A stretch of 64,000 bases of DNA, from contig NZ_JAJLLW010000005.1 in the NCBI RefSeq assembly GCF_020991005.1, forward strand, positions 248,001 through 312,000. The letters run 5' to 3'. This document shows, piece after piece, positions 42,934-52,085 of the stretch. The notes under the pieces were generated by a model, which saw nothing but the letters and a program-made list of their open reading frames with translations, made no database searches and was not told the DNA's origin. The translations under genes were made by a program, and so were the position numbers. Every line of letters starts with the position of its first letter. Position 1 is the first letter of the stretch. This DNA is from Halomonas sp. CUBES01 (GTDB taxonomy: Bacteria; Pseudomonadota; Gammaproteobacteria; Pseudomonadales; Halomonadaceae).

Positions 42934-43577
42934 GCATTCACGACCAGAACAGCCTGCGGGAGCAGATCAGCATCCTGGGCAAGTCGTTGTTTGATCGCGG
43001 CCTGACGATGGGATCCAGCGGCAACATCAGCGTCCGCCTGGATGATGGCGGCTGGCTGATGACACCCACGAACGCCTGCTTGGGTCGACTGGATCCAGCG
43101 CGCATTTCTCATCTGGATGAGAAAGGCCAGTTGCTGGGTGGCGATAAGCCTACCAAAGAACAGTTTCTCCACATGGCGATGTATGCCGAGAGGCCACAGT
43201 CAGGCGCGATTGTGCATCTGCATTCTACCCACTCGGTCGCCGTTTCGTGCCTGCCGGAAATAGATCAGTGCGACTGTATTCCACCGCTTACGGCTTATTA
43301 CGTGATGCGGGTCGGCAAGCTGCCTCTCGTCCCCTATCACATGCCGGGGGACCCAAAGCTCGGCGACGCGGTTCGTGGCCTGGCGGGTAAGCACAGTGCA
43401 GTGCTTCTGGCCAATCATGGGCCGGTGGTGGCGGGGAAAAACCTTGATGCTGCCGTGTATGCCACCGAGGAGCTGGAAGAGACGGCCAAGCTCTACCTGC
43501 TGTTACGCGGCCAGAACCCCCGGGGGCTAACGCCGGAGCAGGTGGCTGAGCTTGAAGCCAAGTTTCCGCGAGGTTAA
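42930..43577 (+). CDS. otnC: 3-oxo-tetronate 4-phosphate decarboxylase (class II aldolase/adducin family)
   Basis: A 215-residue zinc-dependent enzyme. Landmarks are GLTMGSSGNISVRLDDGGWLMTPTNACLG near 28-56, the metal-binding HLHSTHSVAVSCL and the third histidine in LLANHGPVVAG. OtnC decarboxylates 3-oxo-tetronate 4-phosphate to dihydroxyacetone phosphate, the exit point to glycolysis and gluconeogenesis. Its length and position directly after otnK are typical. Confidence 0.92.
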   Translation: MSIHDQNSLREQISILGKSLFDRGLTMGSSGNISVRLDDGGWLMTPTNACLGRLDPARISHLDEKGQLLGGDKPTKEQFLHMAMYAERPQSGAIVHLHSTHSVAVSCLPEIDQCDCIPPLTAYYVMRVGKLPLVPYHMPGDPKLGDAVRGLAGKHSAVLLANHGPVVAGKNLDAAVYATEELEETAKLYLLLRGQNPRGLTPEQVAELEAKFPRG

Positions 43578-43622
43578 TAACGATCTTGCGGGTAATAAAC
43601 AGTAAATAACAAGAGTTCCACC

Positions 43623-44420
43623 ATGATTCGACTGGCTGCCAACCTCAGCATGCTGTTTAACGAGTACGAGTTTCTAGATCGCTTCGCCGCCGCCGCGAAT
43701 ACGGGCTTCAAAGGCGTGGAGTACTTGTTTCCTTACGCGTTTTCTCCTGAAGTGTTGCGCCAGGCATTGCAAGAATGCCAGCTGGAGCAGGTGTTATTCA
43801 ATCTGCCGCCAGGCGATTGGGAGGCCGGAGAGCGTGGGCTGGCCAGTCTGCCCGGCCGCGAGTCGGAGTTTCGTTACTCGGTAGTTGAGGCATTACGTTA
43901 CGCGGAAGCTCTCAACTGCCCACGCGTCCATGCCATGGCCGGTTTGCTTCCGGCGGGCGCTGATGACGCCACCCAGGCTGAGCATCATGCCACCTACGTT
44001 CGCAACCTTCGCTTTGCGGCGGGGGAGGCGGCCAAAGTGGGGCGAGAAATTCTCATCGAGCCGATCAACACCCGCGATATGCCAGGCTTCTTTCTATCCC
44101 GCCAGGCCCAGGCCATGGCCGTCATAAAAGAGGTAGGCGCGGAAAATTTAAAGCTCCAGTTTGATCTTTATCACTGCCAGATCATGGATGGCGACTTGAT
44201 TCGTCACCTTGAACGCCATTTCAGTGCCATCGGCCATATTCAAGTCGCAGGCGTGCCCGAGCGCCACGAGCCGGATGTGGGTGAAGTCCACTATCCCGCT
44301 ATTTTTGACCGCTTGAGGGCATTGGGCTATCGCGGCTGGATTGGCTGCGAATATCGACCACGTGCCGAAACGCACGCGGGTTTGGGCTGGGGCGAACCGT
44401 TGGGACTGACGGGTCACTGA
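43623..44420 (+). CDS. otnI: 2-oxo-tetronate isomerase (hydroxypyruvate-isomerase family)
   Basis: A 265-residue TIM-barrel isomerase. It starts [37 protein letters not shown] and has the catalytic/metal residues in [14 protein letters not shown] (Glu), [15 protein letters not shown] (Asp/His), [14 protein letters not shown] and GCEYRP (Glu). It converts the 2-oxo acids from LtnD or DenD to 3-oxo-tetronate. Membership in the otn operon favours OtnI over hydroxypyruvate isomerase Hyi. Confidence 0.9.
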   Translation: MIRLAANLSMLFNEYEFLDRFAAAANTGFKGVEYLFPYAFSPEVLRQALQECQLEQVLFNLPPGDWEAGERGLASLPGRESEFRYSVVEALRYAEALNCPRVHAMAGLLPAGADDATQAEHHATYVRNLRFAAGEAAKVGREILIEPINTRDMPGFFLSRQAQAMAVIKEVGAENLKLQFDLYHCQIMDGDLIRHLERHFSAIGHIQVAGVPERHEPDVGEVHYPAIFDRLRALGYRGWIGCEYRPRAETHAGLGWGEPLGLTGH

Positions 44421-44470
44421 GCGGGTTTAACGTACATGAACAAAAATAGCCGTCTATCAGGAGCATAAAG

Positions 44471-45433
44471 ATGCATATCGCCATTACCGGTGCAGCCGGT
44501 TTTCTCGGCCAGCGTTTAGTAAAGCAACTGCTTAAGCGTGGTGAGCTTCGCCAGCACCCCATTACACGATTAACGCTGATTGATCAGGTGGAAGCGCCGC
44601 AGCCCGAAGCCGGCAATATCGCGGTGACATCCATGGCGATGGATATTACCCAGCCGGGCGCGTTGGATAGCGTTTTTGAGCAACGCCCGGAGGTTATCTA
44701 CCACCTGGCAGCCGTTGTGAGTTCGGCGGCAGAAGCGGATTTTGACCTGGGGCTAAGGGTCAATTTCGATGCGACACGTGCGCTGTTGGAAGCCTGTCGC
44801 AAGCGGGAATTGAGTGATACCCGCTTGATCATGGCCAGTTCGGTGGCGGCCTATGGCGGGGACCTGCCCGAGGTGCTGGATGATATGACGGCGCTTCACC
44901 CGCAAAACTCTTACGGCGCTCAGAAAGCCATGTCGGAGCTGTTGGTCAACGATTACAGCCGCCGAGGCTTGGTCGACGGTCTTGTGCTGCGTTTGCCCAC
45001 CATTGTCATTCGACCTGGGCGGCCGAATGCGGCTGCGTCCAGCTTTGCTTCCAGTATTTTACGCGAACCGTTGAATGGCGAAGAAGCGATCTGCCCTGTG
45101 CCGGTGGAACTGCCCATGTTCGTGATGTCGCCGGGTAAGGTCGTCGATGCGCTTGTCCACGGCGCAGAGGTGCCGGGTGAGGCGCTAGGTGCTTTTCGGG
45201 CGTTCATGTTGCCGGGTATCACCATCACGGTGGCCGAGATGCTGGAGGCGCTGCGTGACGCAGCGGGAGAGAAAGCCTTTTCATTAGTACGCCATGAGCC
45301 TGACCCGCGCATCGAATCCATTGTCGCGAGCTGGCCTGCGCGCTTTAACACGGCAAAAGCCACACGGCTTGGCTTTGTGGGCGATGAAAACTTCAAACAG
45401 ATTATTGATGCGTTCGTGACAGAACGCGCTTGA
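44471..45433 (+). CDS. denD: D-erythronate dehydrogenase (extended SDR family)
   Basis: A 320-residue extended short-chain dehydrogenase. It has GAAGFLGQRLVKQLL at the N-terminus, the YHLAAVVSSAAEADFDLGLRVN segment, ASSVAAYGG and the catalytic YGAQK (YxxxK). The sequence continues VVIRPGRPNAAASSFASSILREPLNG, typical of DenD. It oxidises D-erythronate to the 2-oxo acid that OtnI uses. Together with LtnD the operon can therefore take both L-threonate and D-erythronate. Confidence 0.9.
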   Translation: MHIAITGAAGFLGQRLVKQLLKRGELRQHPITRLTLIDQVEAPQPEAGNIAVTSMAMDITQPGALDSVFEQRPEVIYHLAAVVSSAAEADFDLGLRVNFDATRALLEACRKRELSDTRLIMASSVAAYGGDLPEVLDDMTALHPQNSYGAQKAMSELLVNDYSRRGLVDGLVLRLPTIVIRPGRPNAAASSFASSILREPLNGEEAICPVPVELPMFVMSPGKVVDALVHGAEVPGEALGAFRAFMLPGITITVAEMLEALRDAAGEKAFSLVRHEPDPRIESIVASWPARFNTAKATRLGFVGDENFKQIIDAFVTERA

Positions 45434-45538
45434 GTTCCTACGCGGCTAACCGCCGTAGGTAATTGCCTGGGCCAAGTTCGCACATCTGGCGATTTGCCCA
45501 AAAAACCCACCCTCACAACAACAAAAGAGGGAATCAAG

Positions 45539-46537
45539 ATGACTAAAAACTTTGCTCGTCACTCACTCGTGGCCGCTATCGCTGCCATTGCTACCACTGG
45601 CGTTGCACTTCAGGCCCACGCGGCGACGGAAGTCAACCTGGGCCATACCCTGTCTTCCTCGTCGCATTACTCGGTGGGCGCAGATGCCTTCAAGGAGACG
45701 CTGGAAGAGCTATCCGATGGGGCCTATACCGTGAACGAACATCCGTCGGGTTCCCTGGGCGGTGAGCGGGAAATGATTGAAGGCTTGCAGATCGGCACGG
45801 TCGATTTTGTGATCACGTCAACGGGTCCGTTGGGTAACTTCGTGCCGGAAACCTACGTGCTCGACTTGCCATTCCTATTTGAAGACTACGAAGAAGCGCG
45901 CTGCGTACTGGACAGTGATCTAGGTGATGAGCTCCTCGCCAAAATGAGTGATCACGATCTTGTCGGCTTGGCCTGGTCGGAAAATGGCTTCCGCCATATG
46001 ACCAACAGCCAACGTGAGATCGCTACGCCTGAAGACGCAGAAGGTCTACGCGTCCGCACAATGGAAAATTCGGTGCACCAGGAAGCGTTTCGTCAAATGG
46101 GCGCACGGCCGACTCCCATGGCATTCCCTGAGCTTTTCACGGCGCTTCAGCAAGGTACCGTGGATGGTCAGGAAAACCCAATCACGGTGATTGTCGCCAC
46201 CAACTTCTGGGAAGTGCAGGACTACCTTTCGCTGACCGGGCATGTGTATTCACCGGCTGTCGTGCTGGGTTCGCCAATTTTCATGGATGGTTTGAGCGAG
46301 GAGGAGCGAGGCTGGTTTGAGCAGGCAGCGCAAGCTTCTGCTGAAGCAACCCGTGAAGAAGTTTCCCGCCTGGAGCGTGAAGGCGTAGCACTGCTCGAAG
46401 AGAAAGGCATGACGGTCAAAACGGATATTGATGTTGCGCCTTTCCAGGAAGCGGTAAAGCCAGCTTACGAGATATTTACCTCGGAGTACGGCAACGAAAT
46501 GCTTGAGCGCGTTCAGGAAAAAGCCAGCGATTGCTGA
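45539..46537 (+). CDS. TRAP transporter solute-binding protein (DctP type), system 3
   Basis: A 332-residue periplasmic binding protein. The signal peptide ends GVALQAHA near residue 24. Motifs are GSLGGEREMIEGLQIGTVDFVITSTGPLGNFVPE, GLRVRTMENSVHQ with the conserved arginine, and ARPTPMAFPELFTALQQGTVDGQENP. The start at 45539 is chosen because it gives a normal signal peptide and follows GAGGGA. By position its ligands should be L-threonate and/or D-erythronate. Confidence 0.9.
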   Translation: MTKNFARHSLVAAIAAIATTGVALQAHAATEVNLGHTLSSSSHYSVGADAFKETLEELSDGAYTVNEHPSGSLGGEREMIEGLQIGTVDFVITSTGPLGNFVPETYVLDLPFLFEDYEEARCVLDSDLGDELLAKMSDHDLVGLAWSENGFRHMTNSQREIATPEDAEGLRVRTMENSVHQEAFRQMGARPTPMAFPELFTALQQGTVDGQENPITVIVATNFWEVQDYLSLTGHVYSPAVVLGSPIFMDGLSEEERGWFEQAAQASAEATREEVSRLEREGVALLEEKGMTVKTDIDVAPFQEAVKPAYEIFTSEYGNEMLERVQEKASDC

Positions 46538-46596
46538 GCACTTCCTCCACTTCGGCCTCCAGTCTTCTGGAGGCCGTTTCTGCACGGTGACCCTTT

Positions 46597-47160
46597 ATGC
46601 TAGCGGTATTTCTTCGTCTGGAAAGCCACTTAACACGCTTAGCCCTGCTCATTGCAGTAGTGATGCTAGCCATATCAGTGACGCTAAGTTTTTACCAAGT
46701 CCTCACTCGCTTTGTTTTTAATGCGCCTTCTACCTGGTCTGAAGTCGCCTCGCGCACGGCGATGATCTGGTGTGTGTTCATGGCCGCGGCGGCTACCTTT
46801 CGGGGTGGTTACATGATGGCGGTGGAGGTCATTTATAAACTCGTACCACCGCGTTTTATGAAGCTACTGGAAATCGTCATTGTGGTGTGTTGCCTCTTGG
46901 TGCTTGGCGTGCTGATTCATTACGGAATTCAGATGACGCTGCGTGTAAGCAGCCAGACCATGTCGGGCATGAATATATCGATGTCATGGGCGTATGCGGC
47001 GATCCCCATGGGGTCAAGTTTTGCGATCGTTGCCGCCGTTGCAAGGTTGTTGGCGCAGTTAAGTGGTCGAGAGCAGGTGGGTCCAGAAAATAGCGAGACG
47101 CTACCCGAGACAGAGCTGCCTCAAGAGGGTGACTTGCCAAAAGGAGGATCGCAGCCATGA
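46597..47160 (+). CDS. TRAP transporter small membrane subunit (DctQ type), system 3
   Basis: A 187-residue four-helix membrane protein. It contains FNAPSTWSEVASRTAMIWCVFMAAAATFRGGYMMAVE and SMSWAYAAIPMGSSFAIVAA, the family hallmarks. The acidic C-terminal tail is cytoplasmic. It overlaps the large subunit by 4 bases. Confidence 0.88.
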   Translation: MLAVFLRLESHLTRLALLIAVVMLAISVTLSFYQVLTRFVFNAPSTWSEVASRTAMIWCVFMAAAATFRGGYMMAVEVIYKLVPPRFMKLLEIVIVVCCLLVLGVLIHYGIQMTLRVSSQTMSGMNISMSWAYAAIPMGSSFAIVAAVARLLAQLSGREQVGPENSETLPETELPQEGDLPKGGSQP

Positions 47161-48434
47161 ACATGGTGATTGGTCTGTCCTTGATTATCTTGTTTACGGT
47201 CGGTGTGCCGATTGCTATTTCCATCATTCTGGCATCGATTATCGGCATTGAGTTCTTCACTCGGTTGCCATTACTGCTGGTGCCTCAGCAGATGTTTATC
47301 GGCATTGATAAGTTCCCATTAATGGCTATTCCTTTCTTTATTCTCGCCGGTAACCTGATGGCGGCAGGCGGGATATCTCAACGCCTGGTGGATCTGGCCA
47401 AGTCCATCGTAGGGAGAGTGCAGGGCGGTCTGGCGATGTCCTGTGTACTGACATGCATGATGTTTGCAGCGGTCTCAGGGTCAAGTGTGGCCACGACCTT
47501 TGCGATCGGTGCCATCTTGATTCCAGCAATGGTGAAACATGGCTACCCCAGACCGTTGGCGGCTTCCATTCAGGCGACATCGGCAGAGCTGGGTGTGCTT
47601 ATTCCGCCATCCATTCCGTTGATTTTGTATGGTGTGAGTACCGATACGTCTATTGGGCAGCTGTTTCTTGCAGGCGTGGGGCCGGGCATATTGATCGGCA
47701 GCGCGCTGATCATCTTCCTTTATCTGTTCTGTAAGGTGCGGGGCTTTGGTAAAGAAGATTATAAAGACAGCACCGGCTTTATGGTCTCGGTCAAGCGTGC
47801 GTGGGTGGCAATGCTCATGCCGGTGGTCGTCATCGGGGGGATTTACGGTGGTATTTTCACCCCTACCGAAGCATCGGCCGTGGCGGTATTCTTTGCCCTC
47901 ATCGTGGGTGGTTTTTACTACCGTGAATTGAAAATAGACGATGTGTGGCCGATTTTTCGCCAAAGCGTGATTTCTACCGCTGCCGTCATGCTGATTATTG
48001 CGGCGGCCTCACTATTCAGTTTTCTTCTCAGCCGCACGGGACTCCCTGCGCAAATCGCCACCCTGGTCACCAATACGATCAGTGATCCCATGATGTTCCT
48101 GTTGGTGGTCAATGGGTTGCTGTTAGTCGTCGGTATGTTTATTGAAACGTCCGCCGCCATTCTGGTGCTGGCCCCCATTTTGACCCCGATCGCGATGCAG
48201 TTCGGGATTCATCCCGTGCATTTTGGCCTTGTCATGGTGGTTAACCTGGCCCTTGGGATGATTACACCGCCTTTGGGCGTGAACCTCTTCGCGGCTTGTG
48301 CGGTGGCCAAGATATCGATCGATCAGATGCTGCCCTGGTTGGTTCGTTTTGTATTGGTGATCTTGGCGTGTTTGATGGCGATTACCTATATGCCGTGGAT
48401 TTCGCTTGGGTTGGTGGATTTTCTTTATGGTTAG
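47157..48434 (+). CDS. TRAP transporter large membrane subunit (DctM type), system 3
   Basis: A 425-residue polytopic transporter subunit with MAIPFFILAGNLMAAGGISQRLVDLAKSIVG near 60-90, then AAVSGSSVATTFAIGAILIPAM, SAELGVLIPPSIPLILYGV and GGIFTPTEASAVAVFFAL. It is complete and translationally coupled to the small subunit. Confidence 0.92.
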   Translation: MNMVIGLSLIILFTVGVPIAISIILASIIGIEFFTRLPLLLVPQQMFIGIDKFPLMAIPFFILAGNLMAAGGISQRLVDLAKSIVGRVQGGLAMSCVLTCMMFAAVSGSSVATTFAIGAILIPAMVKHGYPRPLAASIQATSAELGVLIPPSIPLILYGVSTDTSIGQLFLAGVGPGILIGSALIIFLYLFCKVRGFGKEDYKDSTGFMVSVKRAWVAMLMPVVVIGGIYGGIFTPTEASAVAVFFALIVGGFYYRELKIDDVWPIFRQSVISTAAVMLIIAAASLFSFLLSRTGLPAQIATLVTNTISDPMMFLLVVNGLLLVVGMFIETSAAILVLAPILTPIAMQFGIHPVHFGLVMVVNLALGMITPPLGVNLFAACAVAKISIDQMLPWLVRFVLVILACLMAITYMPWISLGLVDFLYG

Positions 48435-48483
48435 GTGAGCGGCTTTGAAGCGCATCGAACAAGGACAATAACAGGAGTATTTC

Positions 48484-49944
48484 ATGTTGAAGACGACGGA
48501 TTTACCGCCCCAACAGGCCCTCATTGGTGGTGATTGGGTGAACTCTGCCACCACGCTGGAGGTAGAAGTACCTGCCACGGGCGAACCCTTGGCACGTATT
48601 GCGCGCTGCCAATCCGACCATATAGACGCCGCTGTAAAGGCAGCGAAGCAAGCTTTTTCCGGCCAGTCGGGTGAATGGGCCAGTTGGTCTGCCCGCAAAC
48701 GCAGTGAATGGTTACTTCGTTTTGCCGATACTATCGAAGCACATCAGGAACAGCTGGCGCGGCTTGAGTGTGCCGATACTGGCAAGCCCATGACCCAGGC
48801 CAAGGGCGATATAGCGGCCTGTGCCCGCTATTTTCGCTTTTACGGTGGTGCGGCTGACAAGCTCCATGGTGAAACCATTCCTTTTGAAACCGATTTCGCC
48901 GTGATGACGCTGCGCGAACCTTACGGTGTATGTGCGCAGATTATTCCCTGGAACTACCCGTCACAGATTTTTGGGCGCTGTGTGGCAGCGGCGTTGGCGG
49001 CAGGCAACACGGTGGTGCTCAAACCGGCGGAAGATGCCTGTTTGAGCGTTCTACGCTTGGCGGAACTGGCCGTGAACCATGGCTTGCCCGCCGGTGCGCT
49101 TAATGTGGTGCCAGGGCTTGGCTCTGAGGCAGGTGCGGCGTTGGCGTCACACCCTGATATCGATCATCTGTCTTTTACGGGCTCGCCTGAAACGGGCACT
49201 TACGTCGCCCAAGCGGCCGCGCAGCATCACGTTCCGGTCACATTGGAATTAGGCGGCAAATCACCCCAATTGGTGTTCGCGGATGCGGATCTCGACGCTG
49301 CGCTTCCCGCCGTCATAAAAGGGATTATTCAAAATGCTGGGCAGACGTGTTCAGCAGGCAGCCGCCTATTGGTTCAGCGCGAAATCGCCGATAGCGTCGT
49401 CGCGAAACTTTGTGAGCGTTTCGCTGCCCTGCGCTGTGATGCAGGTGAGGCGGATGCCGACTGTGGCCCGCTGATCAATGCGCGTCAGAAAGCCAAGTTG
49501 GACGCGCGTCTGGCTGCCGCCGAAGCGGATGGTATTCGCGTGGCGGCAAAGGGGCAGCTAGCGCCCAATGCACCCACTGGCGGTCATTTCGCCGTTCCTC
49601 AGTTGCTTACGGACATTCCCAAAGGGCATGCAGTGCTGCACGAGGAGTTGTTCGGCCCCGTGCTGGTAGTGCAGGTGTTTGAAGATGAAGCAGAAGCCCT
49701 CGAATTGGCCAACGCCACGGATTTTGGCCTTTGCGCTGGGATATGGACCCGCGATGGTGGCCGCCAGCTACGCTTGGCAAAAGGCATTCGCAGCGGCCAG
49801 GTGTTCGTCAATAACTACGGTGCAGCCGGTGGCATAGAACTGCCGTTCGGCGGCGTTGGCCGCTCTGGCCATGGCCGGGAAAAGGGCTTTGAAGGCCTGC
49901 GCAGCTATACTCGGATCAAGACCGTCGCGATCAAGCACAGCTAG
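48484..49944 (+). CDS. Aldehyde dehydrogenase (BetB-like)
   Basis: A 486-residue NAD(P)-dependent aldehyde dehydrogenase. It has IIPWNYPSQIFGRCVAAALAAGNTVVLKPAE, SFTGSPETGTYV, the general base in LELGGKSPQ, the catalytic cysteine in NAGQTCSAGSR and LPFGGVGRSGHGREKG. It continues the tetronate operon with 49-base spacing and an AGGAG site. It is not part of the known LtnD/DenD-OtnIKC scheme, so it may open an entry route from a four-carbon aldehyde or aldose. Confidence 0.88.
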   Translation: MLKTTDLPPQQALIGGDWVNSATTLEVEVPATGEPLARIARCQSDHIDAAVKAAKQAFSGQSGEWASWSARKRSEWLLRFADTIEAHQEQLARLECADTGKPMTQAKGDIAACARYFRFYGGAADKLHGETIPFETDFAVMTLREPYGVCAQIIPWNYPSQIFGRCVAAALAAGNTVVLKPAEDACLSVLRLAELAVNHGLPAGALNVVPGLGSEAGAALASHPDIDHLSFTGSPETGTYVAQAAAQHHVPVTLELGGKSPQLVFADADLDAALPAVIKGIIQNAGQTCSAGSRLLVQREIADSVVAKLCERFAALRCDAGEADADCGPLINARQKAKLDARLAAAEADGIRVAAKGQLAPNAPTGGHFAVPQLLTDIPKGHAVLHEELFGPVLVVQVFEDEAEALELANATDFGLCAGIWTRDGGRQLRLAKGIRSGQVFVNNYGAAGGIELPFGGVGRSGHGREKGFEGLRSYTRIKTVAIKHS

Positions 49945-49974
49945 GATGTCAGCAATATAAATGGAGCGATAACA

Positions 49975-50850
49975 ATGACAACATCTCGACAGGTAGGCAT
50001 TGTCGGTGTGGGCCTGATGGGCCATGGTATTGCCAATAGCCTGCTGCGTGCAGGCCATGAGGTCAGCTTTCTTGAACATCCTGGTAATCAGCCTGTGGAT
50101 GATCTCATGGCAGCCGGCGCCACCCCACTGAGTTCGGGCCGGGAAGTGGCACAGAATGCAGAGGTGGTGATTTTATGCGTCACCGGATCGCCGCAAGTAG
50201 AAGCGGTGCTCTTTGAACCCAACGGCGTTCTGGAAGGCTTAAAGGCCGGTAGTGTCGTCGTCGACTGTTCTACCGCACTACCCAGTTCGACAGAAACAGT
50301 GGCGGCCAGGGTGGTGGCGGCAGGTGGCCGCTTTATGGATGCGGCGATGACGCGTACCCCTAAAGAAGCGGAAGAGGGGCGGCTTAATCTGATTGTCGGC
50401 GCCCCGACGGCGTTATTCGATGAAACCCTGCCACTACTGCAAGGGTTTGCCGAAAACATTGCCCATGCTGGGGACGTAGGCGCCGGGCATACGCTAAAGC
50501 TACTGCATAACTTTGTGTCGTTGGGCTTTTCGGCCGTGCTGGCCGAGGCCACCGCTGCGTCTCGCAAGGCGGGTATCAGCGATAGCGCACTATTAGAAGT
50601 GCTGGGAGCGGGTGGTGGAGGTGGCGTTGTACTGGAGCGACTGCGTCCTTATATCGTTAACCATGACCCCTCTGGTTTCAAATTCACCGTTGCCAATGCC
50701 ACTAAAGACCTCGGTTACTATCACACCATGACCAACGAATTGGGAGTGGAGCGTGGCGTCGCCGAGGCTGTTCATGCCCTTTATACATCTATCGACGACA
50801 CAACAGCGGCCGTGCCGGAGGTGATAGGCGTTCTGGAGAAGCGAACATAG
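49975..50850 (+). CDS. Beta-hydroxyacid dehydrogenase family oxidoreductase
   Basis: A 291-residue NAD(P)-dependent dehydrogenase of the 3-hydroxyisobutyrate/tartronate-semialdehyde-reductase family. It has VGIVGVGLMGHGIANSLLRAGHEVSF, the VDCSTALPSST segment, DAAMTRTPKEAEEGRLNLIVGA and the catalytic lysine in AGHTLKLLHNFVSLGFSAVLAEA. It is a clear paralogue of LtnD with different substrate-pocket sequence. It is the last gene of the operon and could reduce an aldehydic by-product or oxidise another hydroxy acid. Confidence 0.87.
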   Translation: MTTSRQVGIVGVGLMGHGIANSLLRAGHEVSFLEHPGNQPVDDLMAAGATPLSSGREVAQNAEVVILCVTGSPQVEAVLFEPNGVLEGLKAGSVVVDCSTALPSSTETVAARVVAAGGRFMDAAMTRTPKEAEEGRLNLIVGAPTALFDETLPLLQGFAENIAHAGDVGAGHTLKLLHNFVSLGFSAVLAEATAASRKAGISDSALLEVLGAGGGGGVVLERLRPYIVNHDPSGFKFTVANATKDLGYYHTMTNELGVERGVAEAVHALYTSIDDTTAAVPEVIGVLEKRT

Positions 50851-50884
50851 CGCTAGGTGCTGGGATGGGGCAACTGTGCTCAAG

Positions 50885-50912
50885 TCCGCTAATGAATTAG
50901 GCACTTACGGAA
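50885..50912. repeat. REP-like palindrome (copy D)
   Basis: TCCGCTAATGAATTAGGCAC followed by TTACGGAA. The CTAAT/ATTAG stem is perfect and differs from the CCCAAT/ATTGGG stem of copy B by paired changes. It lies 48 bases beyond the 3' end of the Rpn-type gene. Confidence 0.6.
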
Positions 50913-50959
50913 AAACGCTCGCTACATGCCTTTGGGTATCCGGACTTCGTCTGGCGACG

Positions 50960-51931
50960 TCAGGGCTTGGTTGCTTCCCATAATTGGGCAATGTCTTCTA
51001 GTGGTAATCCGGTTGCTTCAGCAATTTGTTCTTTGCTGAGTACACCGAGGGCTAGTAGATTGCGGGCCGTTGAGCGTTTAGCTTCTAATCGCCCCTCTTG
51101 CCGTCCTTCCTGGCGTCCTTCCTGGCGACCTTCCAAACGTCCTTTTTCTTCCCAGCGCTCTGGCCATTGTTTAATGCGTTCTGCCAACATGTGATGTAGC
51201 TCGTGTAAGTCGTTGAACTCGGGCAGTTCCATCTCGGGTGCCCGGTTAGGTAGTAGTACTCGGCGTATCCATACCACAAAGGCTCTCCGAAGCGCCGTCT
51301 GCTCGGAGGCTTTAAGCCATTCTACCAGGCTACCCAGCACTTCCAGCATGTCTTGCTCATCGCGATTGTGCTCCAACCGGAAGAGTGCGGCGGCGACATT
51401 GCGCATCCTATCCGACCATTCAGGGTCGTTGACGATGGCGCCTTCGTCCAACAGCAGGTATTCGAGATTAGGACGGTAGCGCTCTAAGCCGCCCGGTACC
51501 CATTCGACCAGATCAGCCACATTTTGTGCCGCTGTCCAGCGTTCTTCCCCATTGTAGAGCACCACGGGCAAAACGGGAGGTAGCTTACCGCTGGGAGCAA
51601 AGGTTTTTTGCCGAATCAGGTCCTGATAAAGCAGCCTCAGGTAGCTCATTATTCGCACCGCCATGTGCTTGTCTTCACTGGATTGAAATTCCAGTAGCAG
51701 GTAGACGTAGAGCCAGCCATCCCCCCAACGTACGCGCCAGATAATGACGTCCTCGCGGTCACGTAGCTCGTCGGTGATGTAAGAGCCGCTTACTTTTTCC
51801 AGCGTCGAGAAATCGATCTGCTCGACCCAGGCTTCTTTCACGAACCCGGTGAGTAGATCCTCAACCATTTCGGGATGTGAGAAAAGTAGCTTGTAGCTGT
51901 GATCGTGGCGGCTGTGAAGGTGGCTGGCCAT
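50960..51931 (-). CDS. Rpn family recombination-promoting nuclease/putative transposase
   Basis: A 323-residue PD-(D/E)XK-type nuclease of the Rpn/YhgA-like family, starting HDHSYKLLFSHPEMVEDLLTGFV. The core LYVYLLLEFQSSEDKHMAVRIMSYLRLLYQDLI near 95-127 carries the E-x-Q motif, followed by PPVLPVVLYNGEERW. Rpn proteins nick or cut DNA and raise RecA-independent recombination in Escherichia coli. Near the C-terminus the four-residue unit GRQE is repeated (GRLEGRQEGRQEGRQEGRLE), encoded by 12-base tandem repeats around 51090-51145 that could vary in number. The start at 51931 follows AGGAG. REP-like palindromes flank the gene. Confidence 0.87.
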   Translation of the reverse strand: MASHLHSRHDHSYKLLFSHPEMVEDLLTGFVKEAWVEQIDFSTLEKVSGSYITDELRDREDVIIWRVRWGDGWLYVYLLLEFQSSEDKHMAVRIMSYLRLLYQDLIRQKTFAPSGKLPPVLPVVLYNGEERWTAAQNVADLVEWVPGGLERYRPNLEYLLLDEGAIVNDPEWSDRMRNVAAALFRLEHNRDEQDMLEVLGSLVEWLKASEQTALRRAFVVWIRRVLLPNRAPEMELPEFNDLHELHHMLAERIKQWPERWEEKGRLEGRQEGRQEGRQEGRLEAKRSTARNLLALGVLSKEQIAEATGLPLEDIAQLWEATKP

Positions 51932-52014
51932 AAGCACTCCTGGCTAGATAACTGGAGCTTATCACAGCCAATTGGTGTGGAGTGCGTGTGGTTAAACTGG
52001 GTAACGGGATCGCT

Positions 52015-52052
52015 GCTGATCGCTCAACAAGTTGAGCGCCTGCAAGAACCCT
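52015..52052. repeat. REP-like palindrome (copy C)
   Basis: GCTGATCGCTCAACAAGTTG, then AGCGCCTGCAAGAACCCT. The stem GCTCAA/TTGAGC is perfect. It lies 83 bases upstream of the Rpn-type start codon and before the DUF1266 gene. Confidence 0.7.
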
Positions 52053-52085
52053 CTTTAGCCTGCCTTTGCAGCACCTTCCTGTAAA

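Noticed and set aside
51085..51145. CRISPR-like array in the short repeats
   Set aside because: The repeats are 12-base, contiguous and in frame, encoding GRQE; there are no spacers.
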